Shown: in pieces, positions 33,440-44,585 of the stretch
Layout of the letters: each line of letters begins with the position of its first letter
How positions within the stretch are numbered: the stretch's first letter is position 1
Source: Anastrepha obliqua
Taxonomy: Eukaryota > Arthropoda > Insecta > Diptera > Tephritidae
NCBI RefSeq assembly: GCF_027943255.1
Contig: NW_026562182.1
Span: 310,001-374,000, forward strand
Length of the DNA: 64,000 nucleotides
Direction: 5' to 3'
Notes under the pieces: model-generated
What the model was told of the DNA's origin: nothing
Seen by the model: the letters and a program-made list of their open reading frames with translations, nothing else
Database searches by the model: none
Position numbers and translations under genes: made by a program

Positions 33440-33965
33440 TGCACCTTCTCATTGCATTAACATTCTCTGGTTAGAGACCCTGCAAAGTCTTCTGATTGAA
33501 GCAGGCAATTTAATAAATTCGTGTCTATTAACACATGTGCCGGTAGAAAGTGCCGACGTTGGGCCTCTGTCACCCAATCCTTTTTTGCTAGGCTGCACGA
33601 ATGATGTACAAACTCCTGCGCTGTCAAAGAAGATATGTTTACGCCAGCATGGCACATAGCGCAGCAGCTGAAGCAGACTTTTTGGAAGAGGTGGATACTG
33701 GAGTATCTCCCTACCTTGACCTGGCGTACGAAATGGCTTAAAAGGGTGAAGCCGATAGCAGTAGGTGACATCGTTATAGTTTGCGACGACAACGAGAGCC
33801 GAGGCCATTGGAAACGTAACAGAAGCAAAGCCAGCCCCAGATGGTCAAGTCAGATCTGTTTTAATCAATACGTCAACAGGAATTTTACGGAGACCAGCGT
33901 CTAAAATTACAGTGCTCGACGTTGGTAGTGATTCTCTCACCAGTGATGCGAATCACGGGGGGAGG
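33440..33965 (+). pseudogene. BEL/Pao integrase C-terminus relic
   Basis: The + strand translates, with some frame changes, to the end of a BEL/Pao polyprotein. It shows a LETLQSLLIEAGNLINS segment, an ESADVGPLSPNPFLLG segment, and the tail QTFWKRWILEYLPTLTWRTKW followed by KPIAVGDIVIVCDDNESRGHW, which fits the DUF5641 domain. It has frameshifts and stops. It is probably unrelated to the relic at 5.6-7.1 kb, although both belong to the same superfamily. Confidence 0.75.
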
Positions 33966-34199
33966 ATGTTACCGATTAATATTACAATTCCATTTGGTTT
34001 TTTTTGTTTGTTTTATAGTCCCCATTTATTTAATACATCTGTCCATTGACATTAAGTATGTTGTTAAACAATTTGGTCAGGATTTATATACATCGCTTAA
34101 TGGCCAGTGTCAAATGCGATAAAATTAAAATAAACGAAATAATATACAATTAAATAATATACAATAAAAGTTTCACTTTACATGATTACAATTTTACAA
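33966..34199. other. Spacer between BEL/Pao relic and LINE1
   Basis: AT-rich with no motif. It may hold the 3' end of the BEL/Pao element and the 3' untranslated end of LINE1 (minus strand), but no poly-A or LTR border is evident. Confidence 0.4.
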
Positions 34200-34264
34200 C
34201 TATTTTTTAACATATTTATGGTTTTTTAGCATTTATCATACTACGTTGCTTGGTCGGGTTCTCT

Positions 34265-35812
34265 TTAAACGTATTTTTGTGTTTCTTTCCCTTTCAAGAA
34301 GTTTGTTGATTTCTGCATTACTGTGTGTGTGTATTTTTCAAAGTGCCTTGTTGTTATCTTTTTGATTTCTTCGTCTACTGTTGCTATATTAAAATTCCTG
34401 TGGATGTCATCATTTTTCGTGTACCTGTCAAACATGGTCAAAGTTCGAGGAATCTTAGATTGCTGTCGTTGGATCTTTTCACACCTGTAATCCATATAGC
34501 CAGATTGCTTTAATCATAGTTTTGTACACTAACAGCTTATCCTGTATAGTGAGTCTAAATTTAGAGCAGATTAACCAAAGAAGTTGTCGAAGTTTTTCTT
34601 TTATTTGTTTGACCTTTTGCTTTATGTGGTAATTCCAATTTAGTTTGAAGTCCAAGTGAGTTCCCAGGTATTTAGTAGTGGATTCTATTGTTATTCCTTC
34701 CTGATTTATTTTAATTGGAACTGCAGTAAATTTTGTTTTGTTAGTAAATATAACCTGTACGGTTATGTCTTCATTTATTTTTTGGCACCAGTTATCAAAC
34801 CATTCCTTAACTGCGTTTGTGTATCAGTAGCGATAATTAAGCTTTTATCTGATGCTATTAGTATTGTATCGTCTGCGAACGTAGAAATTGAAGAATTAGT
34901 TTCGTCAGGAAGTGGTATGTCTGCGGTGAATAAAACATATAGTAGAGGTTCAATAACGCTTCCTTGGGGAACTCCAGCAGTTATATGATGAATATCTGAA
35001 CATTAATTGTCATATTTAATATAGAAGCTTGGGTCGGTTAGGTAGCTCTATATGATGAGATAGTAGTCAAAAGGTAGAATTCTTTTTAGTTGGTGGAGTA
35101 AACCTGTGTGCCACACTTTGTCAAACGCTTTACCTACGCCCAAAAATGCTGCGGCACAGTATCGATTGTTTTCAAGGTCTGTTTGGATTTTATTTGTAAT
35201 TCTATGGATCTGTTGAATAGTCGAATGTTTTTTTCCAAATCCAAATTGATGATCCGGTATTATACGTTTTTGGTCTAGAAACGAGCTTATTCGATCATGC
35301 AGTAATTTTCCAGCAATTTTAGATATTGTCGGTAATAAGCTAATTGGTCTATATGATGACACGGTAGTTGGATCTTTACCCGGTTTTGGCAATGCAATAA
35401 TCTCTGCCACTTTCCAGAGCTTCGGAAAATATTGTAGGCGAAACATTGCATTAAAAACGTGTGGCAAGTATATAAGTATATGCCTTGGTTGGTAGCTTCG
35501 ATAATGCTTTTCCTATTATCATGTCATATCCGGGTGCTTTTTTATGTTTTATTCCTTTTTTGATGCAAGCTATTCGTTGTGTGTATTCGTCCTTTTTATT
35601 TTTGTAAAATCATAGTGAAAGTTGTTTTGTTTGTTGATTTTCTTTTCTTCGTCATTTGATAGAACTTTTTCAAAGTAATTTGACAATGTTTTCGCTTGTT
35701 CCTCTTTTGTTACAGCCCATGAATTGTCATCTTTTTTTAATGGTGGTTGATGTTTTATTTGAGTTTTTAATTTTTTATAATAGTACACTTCTATAAAGAG
35801 TAGTTAGTATGA
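34265..35812 (-). pseudogene. LINE1 ORF2: reverse transcriptase and C-terminus
   Basis: On the minus strand from 35812 there is a linker (SWAVTKEEQAKTLSNYFEKV), an RT with KVAEIIALPKPGKDPTTVSS, SYRPISLLPTISKI, FGFGKKHSTIQQ and GKAFDKVWHTGL, then, after a frame change near 35040, a GVPQGS region and the active box TFADDTILIASD (34860-34885, both Asp present). The C-terminus has NDDIHRNFNIATVDEEIKK, usual for jockey-clade proteins. No RNase H follows, consistent with jockey. Several stops interrupt it. Confidence 0.8.
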
Positions 35813-35813
35813 T

Positions 35814-36127
35814 GGCCGCCGTAGCCGAATGGGTTGGTGCGTGACTACCATGCGCAATTCACCGAGAGAACGTCGGTTCGAATCTCGGTGAAACACCAAA
35901 ATTAAGAAAAACATTTTTCTAATAGCGGTCGCCCCTCGGCAGGCAATGGCAAACCTTCGAGTGTATTTCTGCCATTAAAAAGCTCCTGATAAAAATATCT
36001 GCCGTTCGGAGTCGGCTTAAAATTATAGGTCCCTCTATTTGTGGAACAATCTCAAAACGCACACCACAAATAAGAGGAGGAGCTCTGCCAAACACCCAAA
36101 AAGGGCGTACGCGCCAATTATATATAT
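35814..36127 (+). repeat. tRNA-derived SINE, copy 2 (tail interrupted by F2)
   Basis: This copy closely matches 7112-7427, with A box TAGCCGAATGG (35822-35832) and B box GGTTCGAATCT (35875-35885). Its (AT)n tail is cut by F2, and an ATATATAT piece resumes at 39364-39371. It sits inside the LINE1 linker. The better-preserved B box makes this copy a cleaner model of the SINE head. Confidence 0.78.
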
Positions 36128-36800
36128 GGGGCGTTCCACGTCAACCGGACCAAAGCTCTGTCCAAAATTTTATGGGATGAAAGTAATCATATAATATGTC
36201 AAAATACTCGTAAACTCATGCCCTTTCAATTGCAAAGTGGCAAATTTGAAAATTCAAAATGGCGTCATTACTGTGTCACCTCAAAGACACTAAATTCCAA
36301 AATTTGCAAATATATCTATCAATTACTTTTAAAAATAGGTTCAAAAATGATGACTCATGATATATTTGAATGTTTTTGGGGTCGCTGATTACGAATCTGA
36401 AATCAGATTTTCAAAATTCAAAATGGCGGATCCAATATGGCGGACATTTTTCGAAAATTTTTTTGGATTCGCTTGAAACTCATCACTTGGGGGTTTTCGG
36501 GGTCGCTGATGACGAATCCGATGTCAGATTTTCAAAATTCAAAATGGCGGATCCAATATGGCGGACAATTTTCGAAAATTTTTTTGGATTCGCTTGAAAC
36601 TCATCACTTGGGGGTTCTCGGGGTCGCTGATGACGAATCCGATGTCAGTTTTTCAAAATTCAAAATGGCGGATCCAATATGGCGGATATTTTCGAAATTT
36701 TTTTTAATTTGCTTAAAATTTGTTACTCGGGGGTTTTCGAGGTCGCTAATGACGAATCCGATATCAGTTTTTCAAATTCAAAATGGCGGATCCAATATGT
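36128..36800 (+). repeat. Left TIR of F2 with four 120-bp units
   Basis: The outer 250 bp pair with the right end almost perfectly. Then come four units of about 120 bp, each with a copy of TTCAAAATTCAAAATGGCGG. The fourth is more diverged. Inward (36815-36960) three shorter repeats around AAAGGGGCTGATTGATG and TTATTTTTTGGTGTTTTA follow; these have no counterpart on the right. Confidence 0.82.
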
Positions 36801-36991
36801 CAAATCAATGTTGTTTTATAGCCCTAAAAAGGGCTGATTGATGATTTATTTTTTGGTGTTTTAGCTACTTTATTAGCTGAAAGGGGCTGATTAAAGGTTT
36901 ATTTTTTGGTGTTTTAATTAATTTATTAGCTCTGAAAAGGGCTGATTGATAGTAACTTTCTTTAAATGGTTTTATATTTCAAAACGGCTCA

Positions 36992-38815
36992 TTAATATTG
37001 GACAATGGCGAGCGGTTCATGGTCATTCGAGTACCTATAAACGTTGAGTTTATTATGTAGTGTAACTATAAAACAATGTGCTGATTGGATTTTTGTTACA
37101 GAAGGTGCCGCGGAAAATCTCTTGTTTAGCGAACGTTTCATTTTTTCATGTTGCTGTTTTGAATAAATAAAAAATTGGATCGATTTAATGTGCTCTTTTG
37201 CCCAATCAAAAAGAGCTTTGGCATTCAAAATGGCGTCTTGAGGTTTACGTTGTAAACTGGCACGCGTTGCTTCTCTTTTTAAAACTGCTCCAACGCCATC
37301 GCATGCTCCTTTCCCATGGGCAGTTGCATGGAAATGCCACTCAGCCTTTACATTAAAATCTTTTTCGTGGTTTATTAAATTTATTATTTGGTACCGATTT
37401 TTGTAGTGCTGTTTAGCCCCGTCAGTAAAATAGTATATTTTTTTGACATTTGGGCATACTTTCTTTATTTCCGGTATTACTGTCTGCTGTAATATGTAAA
37501 CTGCTGCAGTATCATGCGTTGTACAGTCTGACAGTAATACAATACTGCGGTGCTTCATTTCATTCCCTTCCTTGTAATAGAAAACTGCAGGATGTACTGT
37601 GCATTGATCATTATTATAATGAAATCCTTGCACAGCATCCTGCGCAACATAAGCATAGTTTTCAGAAAAATCACACTGCAATATTACTTCGCCGTCTTGA
37701 AGATTATTTTTTTTTTCCTGAAAGTACTCAGACTGCCTCTTAGCAATAAAATGATGCGGTAAAAGTTTCTTAAACTGAGTGGACATTTCTCCTATAAAAT
37801 CTTCTGAGGAAAAGAACATTTTCTTCAGAGTACACCTATCAGTCGATTGCCAAGATCTACAAATAATTTCACTAATTTCATTAGCTTCTAAAGCAGTTGA
37901 CACTTTATTTAAAAAGGTTTCAATTCCAGGACATGAGGTGCATTCTAAAAGAAAACAAGAGGGCTGAGGAATTTTACATAAAACAAAATTAAAACAATCC
38001 TTATAATTTTTAATTAAAAGCTCTGAATCAGGTGCCAGTTTTTCAAAATTCAACTCATCAATCATTAATTTAAAATTTTGATGAATTAAGCAGACGCAAA
38101 CGCTATGAGTGCCAGCCGATCCCGCACAAACACAATTTTTTGGCCTCAAAGCAGCAAACTTTGACATGCCAATCGGCAAATCAGGATATTTTTCCTTAAA
38201 TTCTGCATGCATTACTTTAATATCGGTAAGCAAGAGTCTTTTTTGTAATAATCGTTTTTCTCCATTGACTTTAGCGGATACAGTGTCTTTTCTTCCCGGC
38301 ATTAAACGGCTATTTTGATCACACTCATAAAACTCCTGAACTTTATTAATCGTTTCCTCAGGTAATGTTTTTCCTTGTTTTAATTCAGGTTTGGCAAAAA
38401 TTCCGCCAACATTTTTCAAATGTTTAGCTTGTCTAGCTTGTCTCTCGGAAGTGCCAAACTCTGAAGCAATTTGTCTTACTGTCCAACAGTCAGGAGCTAT
38501 GGTTAGGATAGATATGCGAAGTGGATCATTTTTCGGTAAAGAAGTAAATTTTTCTTTTAGGCCGTTTAATAATTGCTCTAATTGCTCTTCTCTTGAAACA
38601 CATTTCTTTTTTATTTCAGGTTCTTCTGTTGCAGAATCATCCTGATTAGTATCATAATCGTTGCTATTGCACAACTTACGACACTGATGGCAAACTCTTG
38701 CATTTTCTGCTACCAGAGGAAACTTTTTTAACAGTGTCTTGGACAGTTTTCTTAAATTAATCCCTTTATGGTTAGCAAGATTTAAAGGATTAATGCATCT
38801 ATCTACATGAGTCAT
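36992..38815 (-). CDS. Transposase-like protein of F2 (unassigned family)
   Basis: A 607-codon frame runs from ATG 38813-38815 to the stop at 36992 without any break. Residues 42-45 (CHQC) and nearby Cys form an N-terminal zinc motif. About 103-140 looks like a helix-turn-helix (CWTVRQIASEFGTSERQAR). Residues 228-245 are a Cys/His cluster (CVCAGSAGTHSVCVCLIH). VILQCDFSENYAYVAQ (Asp382), KKIYYFTDGAKQHYKNRYQ (Asp465) and HFHATAHGKGACDGVGA (His499-Asp506) could be an RNase H-like core with a CCHH-type insertion, by inference. I recall similar uncharacterised repeat proteins in arthropods. The intact frame suggests recent activity. Confidence 0.78.
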   Translation of the reverse strand: MTHVDRCINPLNLANHKGINLRKLSKTLLKKFPLVAENARVCHQCRKLCNSNDYDTNQDDSATEEPEIKKKCVSREEQLEQLLNGLKEKFTSLPKNDPLRISILTIAPDCWTVRQIASEFGTSERQARQAKHLKNVGGIFAKPELKQGKTLPEETINKVQEFYECDQNSRLMPGRKDTVSAKVNGEKRLLQKRLLLTDIKVMHAEFKEKYPDLPIGMSKFAALRPKNCVCAGSAGTHSVCVCLIHQNFKLMIDELNFEKLAPDSELLIKNYKDCFNFVLCKIPQPSCFLLECTSCPGIETFLNKVSTALEANEISEIICRSWQSTDRCTLKKMFFSSEDFIGEMSTQFKKLLPHHFIAKRQSEYFQEKKNNLQDGEVILQCDFSENYAYVAQDAVQGFHYNNDQCTVHPAVFYYKEGNEMKHRSIVLLSDCTTHDTAAVYILQQTVIPEIKKVCPNVKKIYYFTDGAKQHYKNRYQIINLINHEKDFNVKAEWHFHATAHGKGACDGVGAVLKREATRASLQRKPQDAILNAKALFDWAKEHIKSIQFFIYSKQQHEKMKRSLNKRFSAAPSVTKIQSAHCFIVTLHNKLNVYRYSNDHEPLAIVQY

Positions 38816-38924
38816 ATATTCTATTTAAAATTTTTTAAATTCTAACATCATACTCGTGATCTGCGACCGCAAATACCTCCGAGTAACATAGTTCATGTAA
38901 ATTCAATTATTCTTTTAAAATTTC

Positions 38925-39363
38925 AGTCGCCATATTGGATCCGCCATTTTGAATTTTGAAAAACTGACATCGGATTCGTCATCAGCGACCCCGAAAACCC
39001 CCAAGTGATGAGTTTCAAGCGAATCCAAAAAAATTTTCGAAAAATGTCCGCCATATTGGATCCGCCATTTTGAATTTTGAAAAACTGACATCGGATTCGT
39101 CATCAGCGACCCCAAAAACATTCAAATATATCATGAGTCATCATTTTTGAACCTATTTTTAAAAGTAATTGATAGATATATTTGCAAATTTTGGAATTTA
39201 GTGTCTTTGAGGTGACACAGTAATGACGCCATTTTGAATTTTCAAATTTGCCACTTTGCAATTGAAAGGGCATGAGTTTACGAGTATTTTGACATATTAT
39301 ATGATTACTTTCATCCCATAGAATTTTGGACAGAGCTTTGGTCCGGTTGGCGTGGAACGCCCC
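38925..39363 (-). repeat. Right TIR of F2 with two 120-bp units
   Basis: This is the inverted copy of the left end. Only two unit copies are present against four on the left, and these are nearly identical to each other. The outermost 50 bp differ from the left end at only a few positions. Confidence 0.85.
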
Positions 39364-39374
39364 ATATATATAAG

Positions 39375-40342
39375 TTTAGTTTTCTTTTGTCGTCAGGTGA
39401 TCTTGTGTTTTGCCATCTTTTTCTTAACTTTCTTTTCTCTATAATTTGCTTATTAATAGTAATGTCAGTTGTTGGTGTATTTGTTCTATTTGCTTGCTTT
39501 GGTGCCGATCTGATCCCCGCTTCTAGTACTACCCCGTTGAAATGGATAATGGCATGTTCAAGGTCAAGTTAAGCTTTTAAGATCACATTTGATATAAATT
39601 GATCGTCAATATGGTGGCCGAATTTTCTCCAGTTGGTTCTGTCATTAAGTATGCGAAAATATGGATCTATAGATTTAATATAACTAACATATTCATGTTC
39701 TTATGGGCGAGTGGTCCGAAGAAAGTTCATTGCCCGACTGAATTGTCAATTGGTTGTGGCTTATGTTTTTGGTTATGCAGAAATCGATCAAGTCTGGAAT
39801 TTTCTTTACGTCAGTTGGCCAATAAGTTGGTTCTCCGGTACTTATAAAATTGCAATTGTTTTTCTTAATTGCGTTAATTAGAATACGCAACTTTTTGTTG
39901 GTGAGTCTTGAGCCCCAATCAATGTGTTTTGCATTGAGATCTCCAGCTGCAATAAATCCATTGTTAAGCGTCTTTATGTATTTGTCATATTGATCCGAGT
40001 TTATTATGTGTCTAGGTGGACTATAAAGGGAGTAGATAGATACTGGTCCATTTGGTCATATATTTGCAATGTCGTGGATTGAAGATAAGACGTAGAATAC
40101 TGGAGTTGTTGTATGTGTTATGCTTGATTTAATAATTATAGCTGTCCCACCATGGGCTCTTCCAAGAGGATGGTTTGTCACATACATAATTAGGTAATTT
40201 CAAAATTTGCCAGTGAAGTGTGTTTCTGTAATCAATGCTATGTCAATGTCTTTGTCAAATAAAAATTGTTTTAGTTCTAAATAGTGCTGTGTTAGTCCAT
40301 TTGCATTCCAAATTAGAATTTTAATTTTATCACTTTTGTCCA
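39375..40342 (-). pseudogene. LINE1 ORF2: endonuclease domain and start
   Basis: From the ATG near 40340 on the minus strand an AP-type endonuclease is readable: IKILIWNANGLTQH, ITETHF, a YSPPRH region, then PTYWPTDVKKIPDLIDFCIT and SDHSPI (39693-39890). The linker IEKRKLRKRWQNTRSPDDK follows down to 39375, where F2 and the SINE interrupt. Frame changes occur near 39900 and a stop at about 40080. PTYWPTD is characteristic of insect jockey-type endonucleases. Confidence 0.75.
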
Positions 40343-40598
40343 TTCATATTCTTTAAAAGCATTGTAATTATATTCATCATATTTGTCATTTGGTTGACTA
40401 GGGATTTTACCATGTCTTTAAGCTTTTCAATAACATTGTTTTTTTAGATTTGTTAATCAGTTCCTGCTTTGCTTTATGTTCCCTTGAAGAAGATGCAACA
40501 TCAGCATAGCTTACTCCGAGAATTATGTTTTTTTACGGCTGTTGTTATTAGTGTATTATTTTTATTCGTATTTAATGTTGGTTCTTTATTACGCAGAT
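40343..40598 (-). pseudogene. LINE1 ORF1 C-terminal piece
   Basis: This stretch continues ORF1 of LINE1 beyond LINE2. It encodes a Lys/Asn-rich tail with a short helical, Met- and Asn-rich region before the ORF2 ATG. It is bordered on the right by TTACGCAGAT (40589-40598), one copy of the LINE2 target duplication. Confidence 0.6.
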
Positions 40599-40791
40599 TT
40601 TGTTTTTTTTTTTTTTTATTAACGCATCTTAAAGTATAAGCAGGATAACGTTTAGAAATTACAACTAGTACAACTAAATAAAGATACTAACGAGCAATTT
40701 TTATTGAACATATTTATTAAAAAAGGAAAAACTAAGATGCCTCAATATTCATAAATTCATTATGAATGTATAAATATATAAGGTACAGCTG

Positions 40792-43368
40792 CTACTGGGT
40801 GCCCATCTGGTCTAAAACTGTTTTAGGGTTGAGCCGCCGACGATGAGTATTTGGCTGAAGCAAATCCAATGCTTCAGCGTTGACATGTGTACTTAAACGT
40901 TGTCTGTGAGCCATGGCGTATTTTTTCGCCACGTCAGTGATGGGTAGGATACCAAGATCACGATGGAGGTCGAGATTTCTCACATAGTATGGAGCATTGA
41001 GGATGTTGCGCAACACTTTATTTTGGAATGGTTGGATAATAGTCATGCAAGATTCGCTTGAGCATCGCCATAGCTGAATGCCATACGTCCAGACCGGTTT
41101 GAGTATTTGATTACATAGCAGTAGTTTGTTGTTCGTTGACAGAATAGAGTGTCTGCCAATAAGATAAAGAAGGTTTTTTGTTTTCAGTTCCAGCTCTTCA
41201 CGCTTTTTCTTGGCATGCGCCTTCCAAAGCAGTTAGCATCAAGGGTTATACCAAGATATTTTGCCTCGTTGACGTACGTTATATTTACACTGTTTATGTA
41301 GACTGGCTTGTAAATTGTTTTTTTCAGGCCGAATAGAATGTGAACTTATTTTGAATTATTTAATTTTATACGCCACTTTTTTGCCCATGTTGCAATAGAA
41401 CTCACCGCTGATTGCAATTTCGTGGTTGTAGTCTCGATCACTTCTTCAACTGCTAGAATAGCCGTGTCATCTGCAAAGGTTGCGGTAACGTGTAGGATGC
41501 TTCCTTGTGGTACCCCCGCGCGTGCTTTTTGCAATGATGAATAGGTGTTGTCAAGTCTGACACGCAAGTATCTGCCATCAAGGTAGGAAGAAAGGATTTC
41601 GCAATAATTCCTGGGCAAAATCAATTTTAGTTTGTGGAGTAAGCCCGTATGCCAAACTTTGTCAAACGCCTGCGAGACGTCAAGGAACACCGCTGCGCAA
41701 ACTTTGTCTTCCTCTATCGCACACCCAATGGTTCTAACAACCCTGTGAACTTGGTCGATGGTGGAGTGATTTTTTCGAAAGCCAAATTGGTGCGTTGGAA
41801 TAACTCTCTTGTTTTCTATAATATAATCGGCAACATTCGAGTCAGTAACAGTCGTTCAAAAAGTTTGGACAGCATTGGTAGCAGAGAAATAGGTCGGTAT
41901 GAAGACACATCATTTGGCGATTATCCGGCTTTCAAAATCATAATTACTTCTGCTGTCTTCCAGTACATACCAACATATTATAACAAAAAACACAAATTAA
42001 TCAATTGGGACACACTTATTGGGCAATCTCTGAAGAATTTCTGCAGTTATGAGGTCGAAACTAGGCGTTTTTTTTGTTTTCATTTTGAAAATTTCGCTCA
42101 TTACTTCTTCGCTACTAACTGGCCCAATGCTGACATCGCTTTCAATCCAATTTGACGAGATGTCAATATCTTCAGATCCATCATTGACATAGAAGATTTT
42201 ACGAAGATTCTCTGCAAATAAATTCGCTTTTTGCTCATTGGATTTTGCCCATTTGGGTGTCGTTTATTTTGATGGGTGCTATGAGTTTTATCGGTCGATT
42301 AAATGACTTTGCTGCCTTCCATAAAGAATAGTCTGTGGATTTATCAGATGTGAGGCTCTTAAGAAATCGATTGAAATTATCATTTTTGAATGTCTGAATT
42401 TGAACGTGTAGTTGTTTTGTTGTTTGGTTGAGTTTCAATTTGTCCTCAGGATATCTGGTTTGCTGCCAACGACGTCTAAGTTTTCGTTTTTTATTTATTA
42501 GCAACTTGATATATGATGGGTATTTTTTCTTATTTGATGTGACATCTTACGTGAACTGAAGCACGGCATCATCAAGATCATCAATAGTCACGATACGGTC
42601 AGTGTCTACCACTACAACTTGTAATTGCAGTTGGAAGTACTGCCAGTCGGTGAAGTTATTAAATAGACGAGGAGACGTTTTATTTAGTACCGCATTCCCT
42701 GATATTTCTAAAAGGATCGGTGAGTGGTCAGAGTTCAGATCGAAGCCTTCGGAAATAGAAAGATGGTTTGCGGGAATATAATATTTTTGAAGACAAAAAA
42801 GTCAATCAAAGCAGGTACTTTGTTGGTGTCTGAAGGCCAATATGTTGGCTTGCCAGTTGAAATAATTTCGCAACCTCTTTGTCTTATGACTTTAAACATT
42901 TCGCCTCCTTTTGTCGTTGTAAGCCTAGACCCCCAATGTACGTGCTTAGCGTTGAAATCGCCTCCTATAATAAAACGTATCTTTGTATCTTTCGATGAGA
43001 GATACGTAATCTTCAGATTTTAGTTGATGTCTGGGTCGGCTGTATAAAGCTGTTAGTAATATTTGTTGCTCGAAGGCCTCGACAGAAACGGAAGTTGTTT
43101 GAAATTCCTCGGCGCTGAGTTGGTCTTCCAAGTGGCGAGTTATATTATTTTTTATGAGAACGGCGCTGCCACCTCTAGCACAATTGTTGAGGTGAATAGT
43201 ATGGTATAGGGAATAATGTTTATAATTCAAATATGAATGTTCTGTGAAGTGTGTTTCAGCTATTAGGCAGACGTCAATCTCGTCGTTGTTTAACAGAACT
43301 TCTAGCTCTGTTTGGTGTTTAGCTAGACCGTTGGTATTCCATAATACTATTTTTAGTGTTTTATTCAT
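40792..43368 (-). pseudogene. LINE2 ORF2: endonuclease and reverse transcriptase
   Basis: ATG at 43368 (minus) begins an endonuclease (KIVLWNTNGLAKHQ, LIAETHF, LYSRPRHQLKSED). It is followed by a linker (KRKLRRRWQQTRYPED), an RT with FLDVSQAFDKVWHTGLL, AGVPQGSI and FADDTAILAVEE (both Asp present, about 41450), and a jockey-type C-terminus (NAPYYVRNLDLHRDLGILPI) that stops at 40792. Frame changes near 42940, 42500, 41690 and 41340 make it inactive. There is no RNase H. Confidence 0.82.
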
Positions 43369-43369
43369 T

Positions 43370-44585
43370 GTCAAAAAATTGCATGTTTTGTTCAAGGGCA
43401 CACAATCGTTTTTCAATTGATTTGAAGATTTGGCCTTGTTCATTTAATTTGCTTAATACAGTTGAAAGGAGATTTTGCACAATAGGTTCGTTCGGTAATA
43501 CATTTTTGGTAATTTGTGCGTATGTAACCGGTTTATTTATTATAGGGATTTTGTCGGATTATTTGTAAGACTTGTAGTAGTTGTAGCACGTTTTGGGATT
43601 GTGTGTTGTTTGTTTGTACTGTTTACTGGTTTTGAATTTTGGGATCGCTTTTTCGTTCTAATCTTTTCGAGTTCTTTCGCCACTATACAGCCTCTGTAAT
43701 TTGCAGGGTGGGACTCTCCGCAGTTACAACACTTTGGGCTTTCTAGTTCAGTTTTTTTGCAATCAATGGTGACATGCTTCCCTGCACATTTGACGCAACG
43801 TGAGGGTTTCCCGCAAAAGTTTTTAGTATGGCCAAAAGATTGGCATTTTTTACACTGCGGTATCAGTGTTCAATATATTTTTAATTCCGTAAATTTTTTT
43901 CACATCTTCAGACGGATCGAAAGTGATGACAAACATTTCAAGTGGTTCCTTTGTTTTCCACTTGAGTTTGTTTATGGCGCTTAAAGCATTTAACCCTTGT
44001 GATTTTAAGTCATTCACTATTAAATCGCTGTCGCAGGAATGGTGAAGATTTTTAATTATTACCTTGATAGGTCTATTTTGCTTATTCTCATAGCTGTGCC
44101 AAGGAATATTTTCATTTGACAATAATTTTGTTACAGACCGATAGTCGTACGAATCGAACGTTATTACTTTGCATGCATCGTTGTTTAAAAGTTTAATGAA
44201 AAAATTATTTTTTATTGTGGTAATAAGTTGACTATGAAGTTTTTTAAAATCATTATTACCATTGATAATTATTGGAGGAGGACGAGGTATTTTACTAACT
44301 TTCATTAGCACTATTTGTAGATTTTGATGGTGTTACAGCTTCAGGAGAAGATTCAGCTTTACGTTTTTTGTGATGTTTTTTTTGTGATGTTTATAACAGT
44401 TTTATTATCATCAGCGCATATAGCAGATTTAAGTTTGCCGTTTTCTAATTTAAGATGGGATATCTCATTTTGTAGAGCAGAGCATAATTTTTCTAAGTCA
44501 ACAATTTTTTTCATTATGTCTTTATTACGCACTTCACTGTTTGTGTTTGAATGATTGGGCCCACCACCCTATGGTGGAGAACCCA
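43370..44585 (-). pseudogene. LINE2 ORF1 (Gag-like, zinc knuckles)
   Basis: On the minus strand the N-terminus starts at about 44585 with an immediate TAG after five codons, then a coiled helical stretch (DIMKKIVDLEKLCSALQNEI). The frame 43850-44311 encodes a PRE_C2HC-like domain (PIKVIIKNLHHSCDSDLIVNDL). Cys-rich knuckles follow at about 43700-43860 (CKKCQSFGHTKNFCG, CVKCAGKH, CCNCGESHPANY). This is the RNA-binding protein of jockey elements. Confidence 0.75.

Larger units (their letters stand above)
36128..39363. mobile_element. Foldback-like DNA transposon F2 with repeat-built TIRs
   Basis: The 3236-bp element has ends GGGGCGTTCCACGTCAACC (left) and its near-perfect inverse (right). ATATATAT lies on both sides, compatible with an 8-bp target duplication, though the AT tail of the SINE makes its length uncertain. 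The TIRs are about 0.43-0.7 kb. An outer unique part of about 250 bp is followed by about 120-bp units (phrases GGGGTCGCTGATGACGAATC and AAAATGGCGGATCCAATATGG): four on the left at about 36378, 36497, 36618 and 36737, and two on the right (38925-39120). One 607-codon ORF lies between. The architecture is that of Foldback elements, but the superfamily is not established. Confidence 0.85.

Noticed and set aside
37450..38645. Plus-strand open frames opposite the F2 transposase
   Set aside because: They are antisense shadows of the 607-codon frame.
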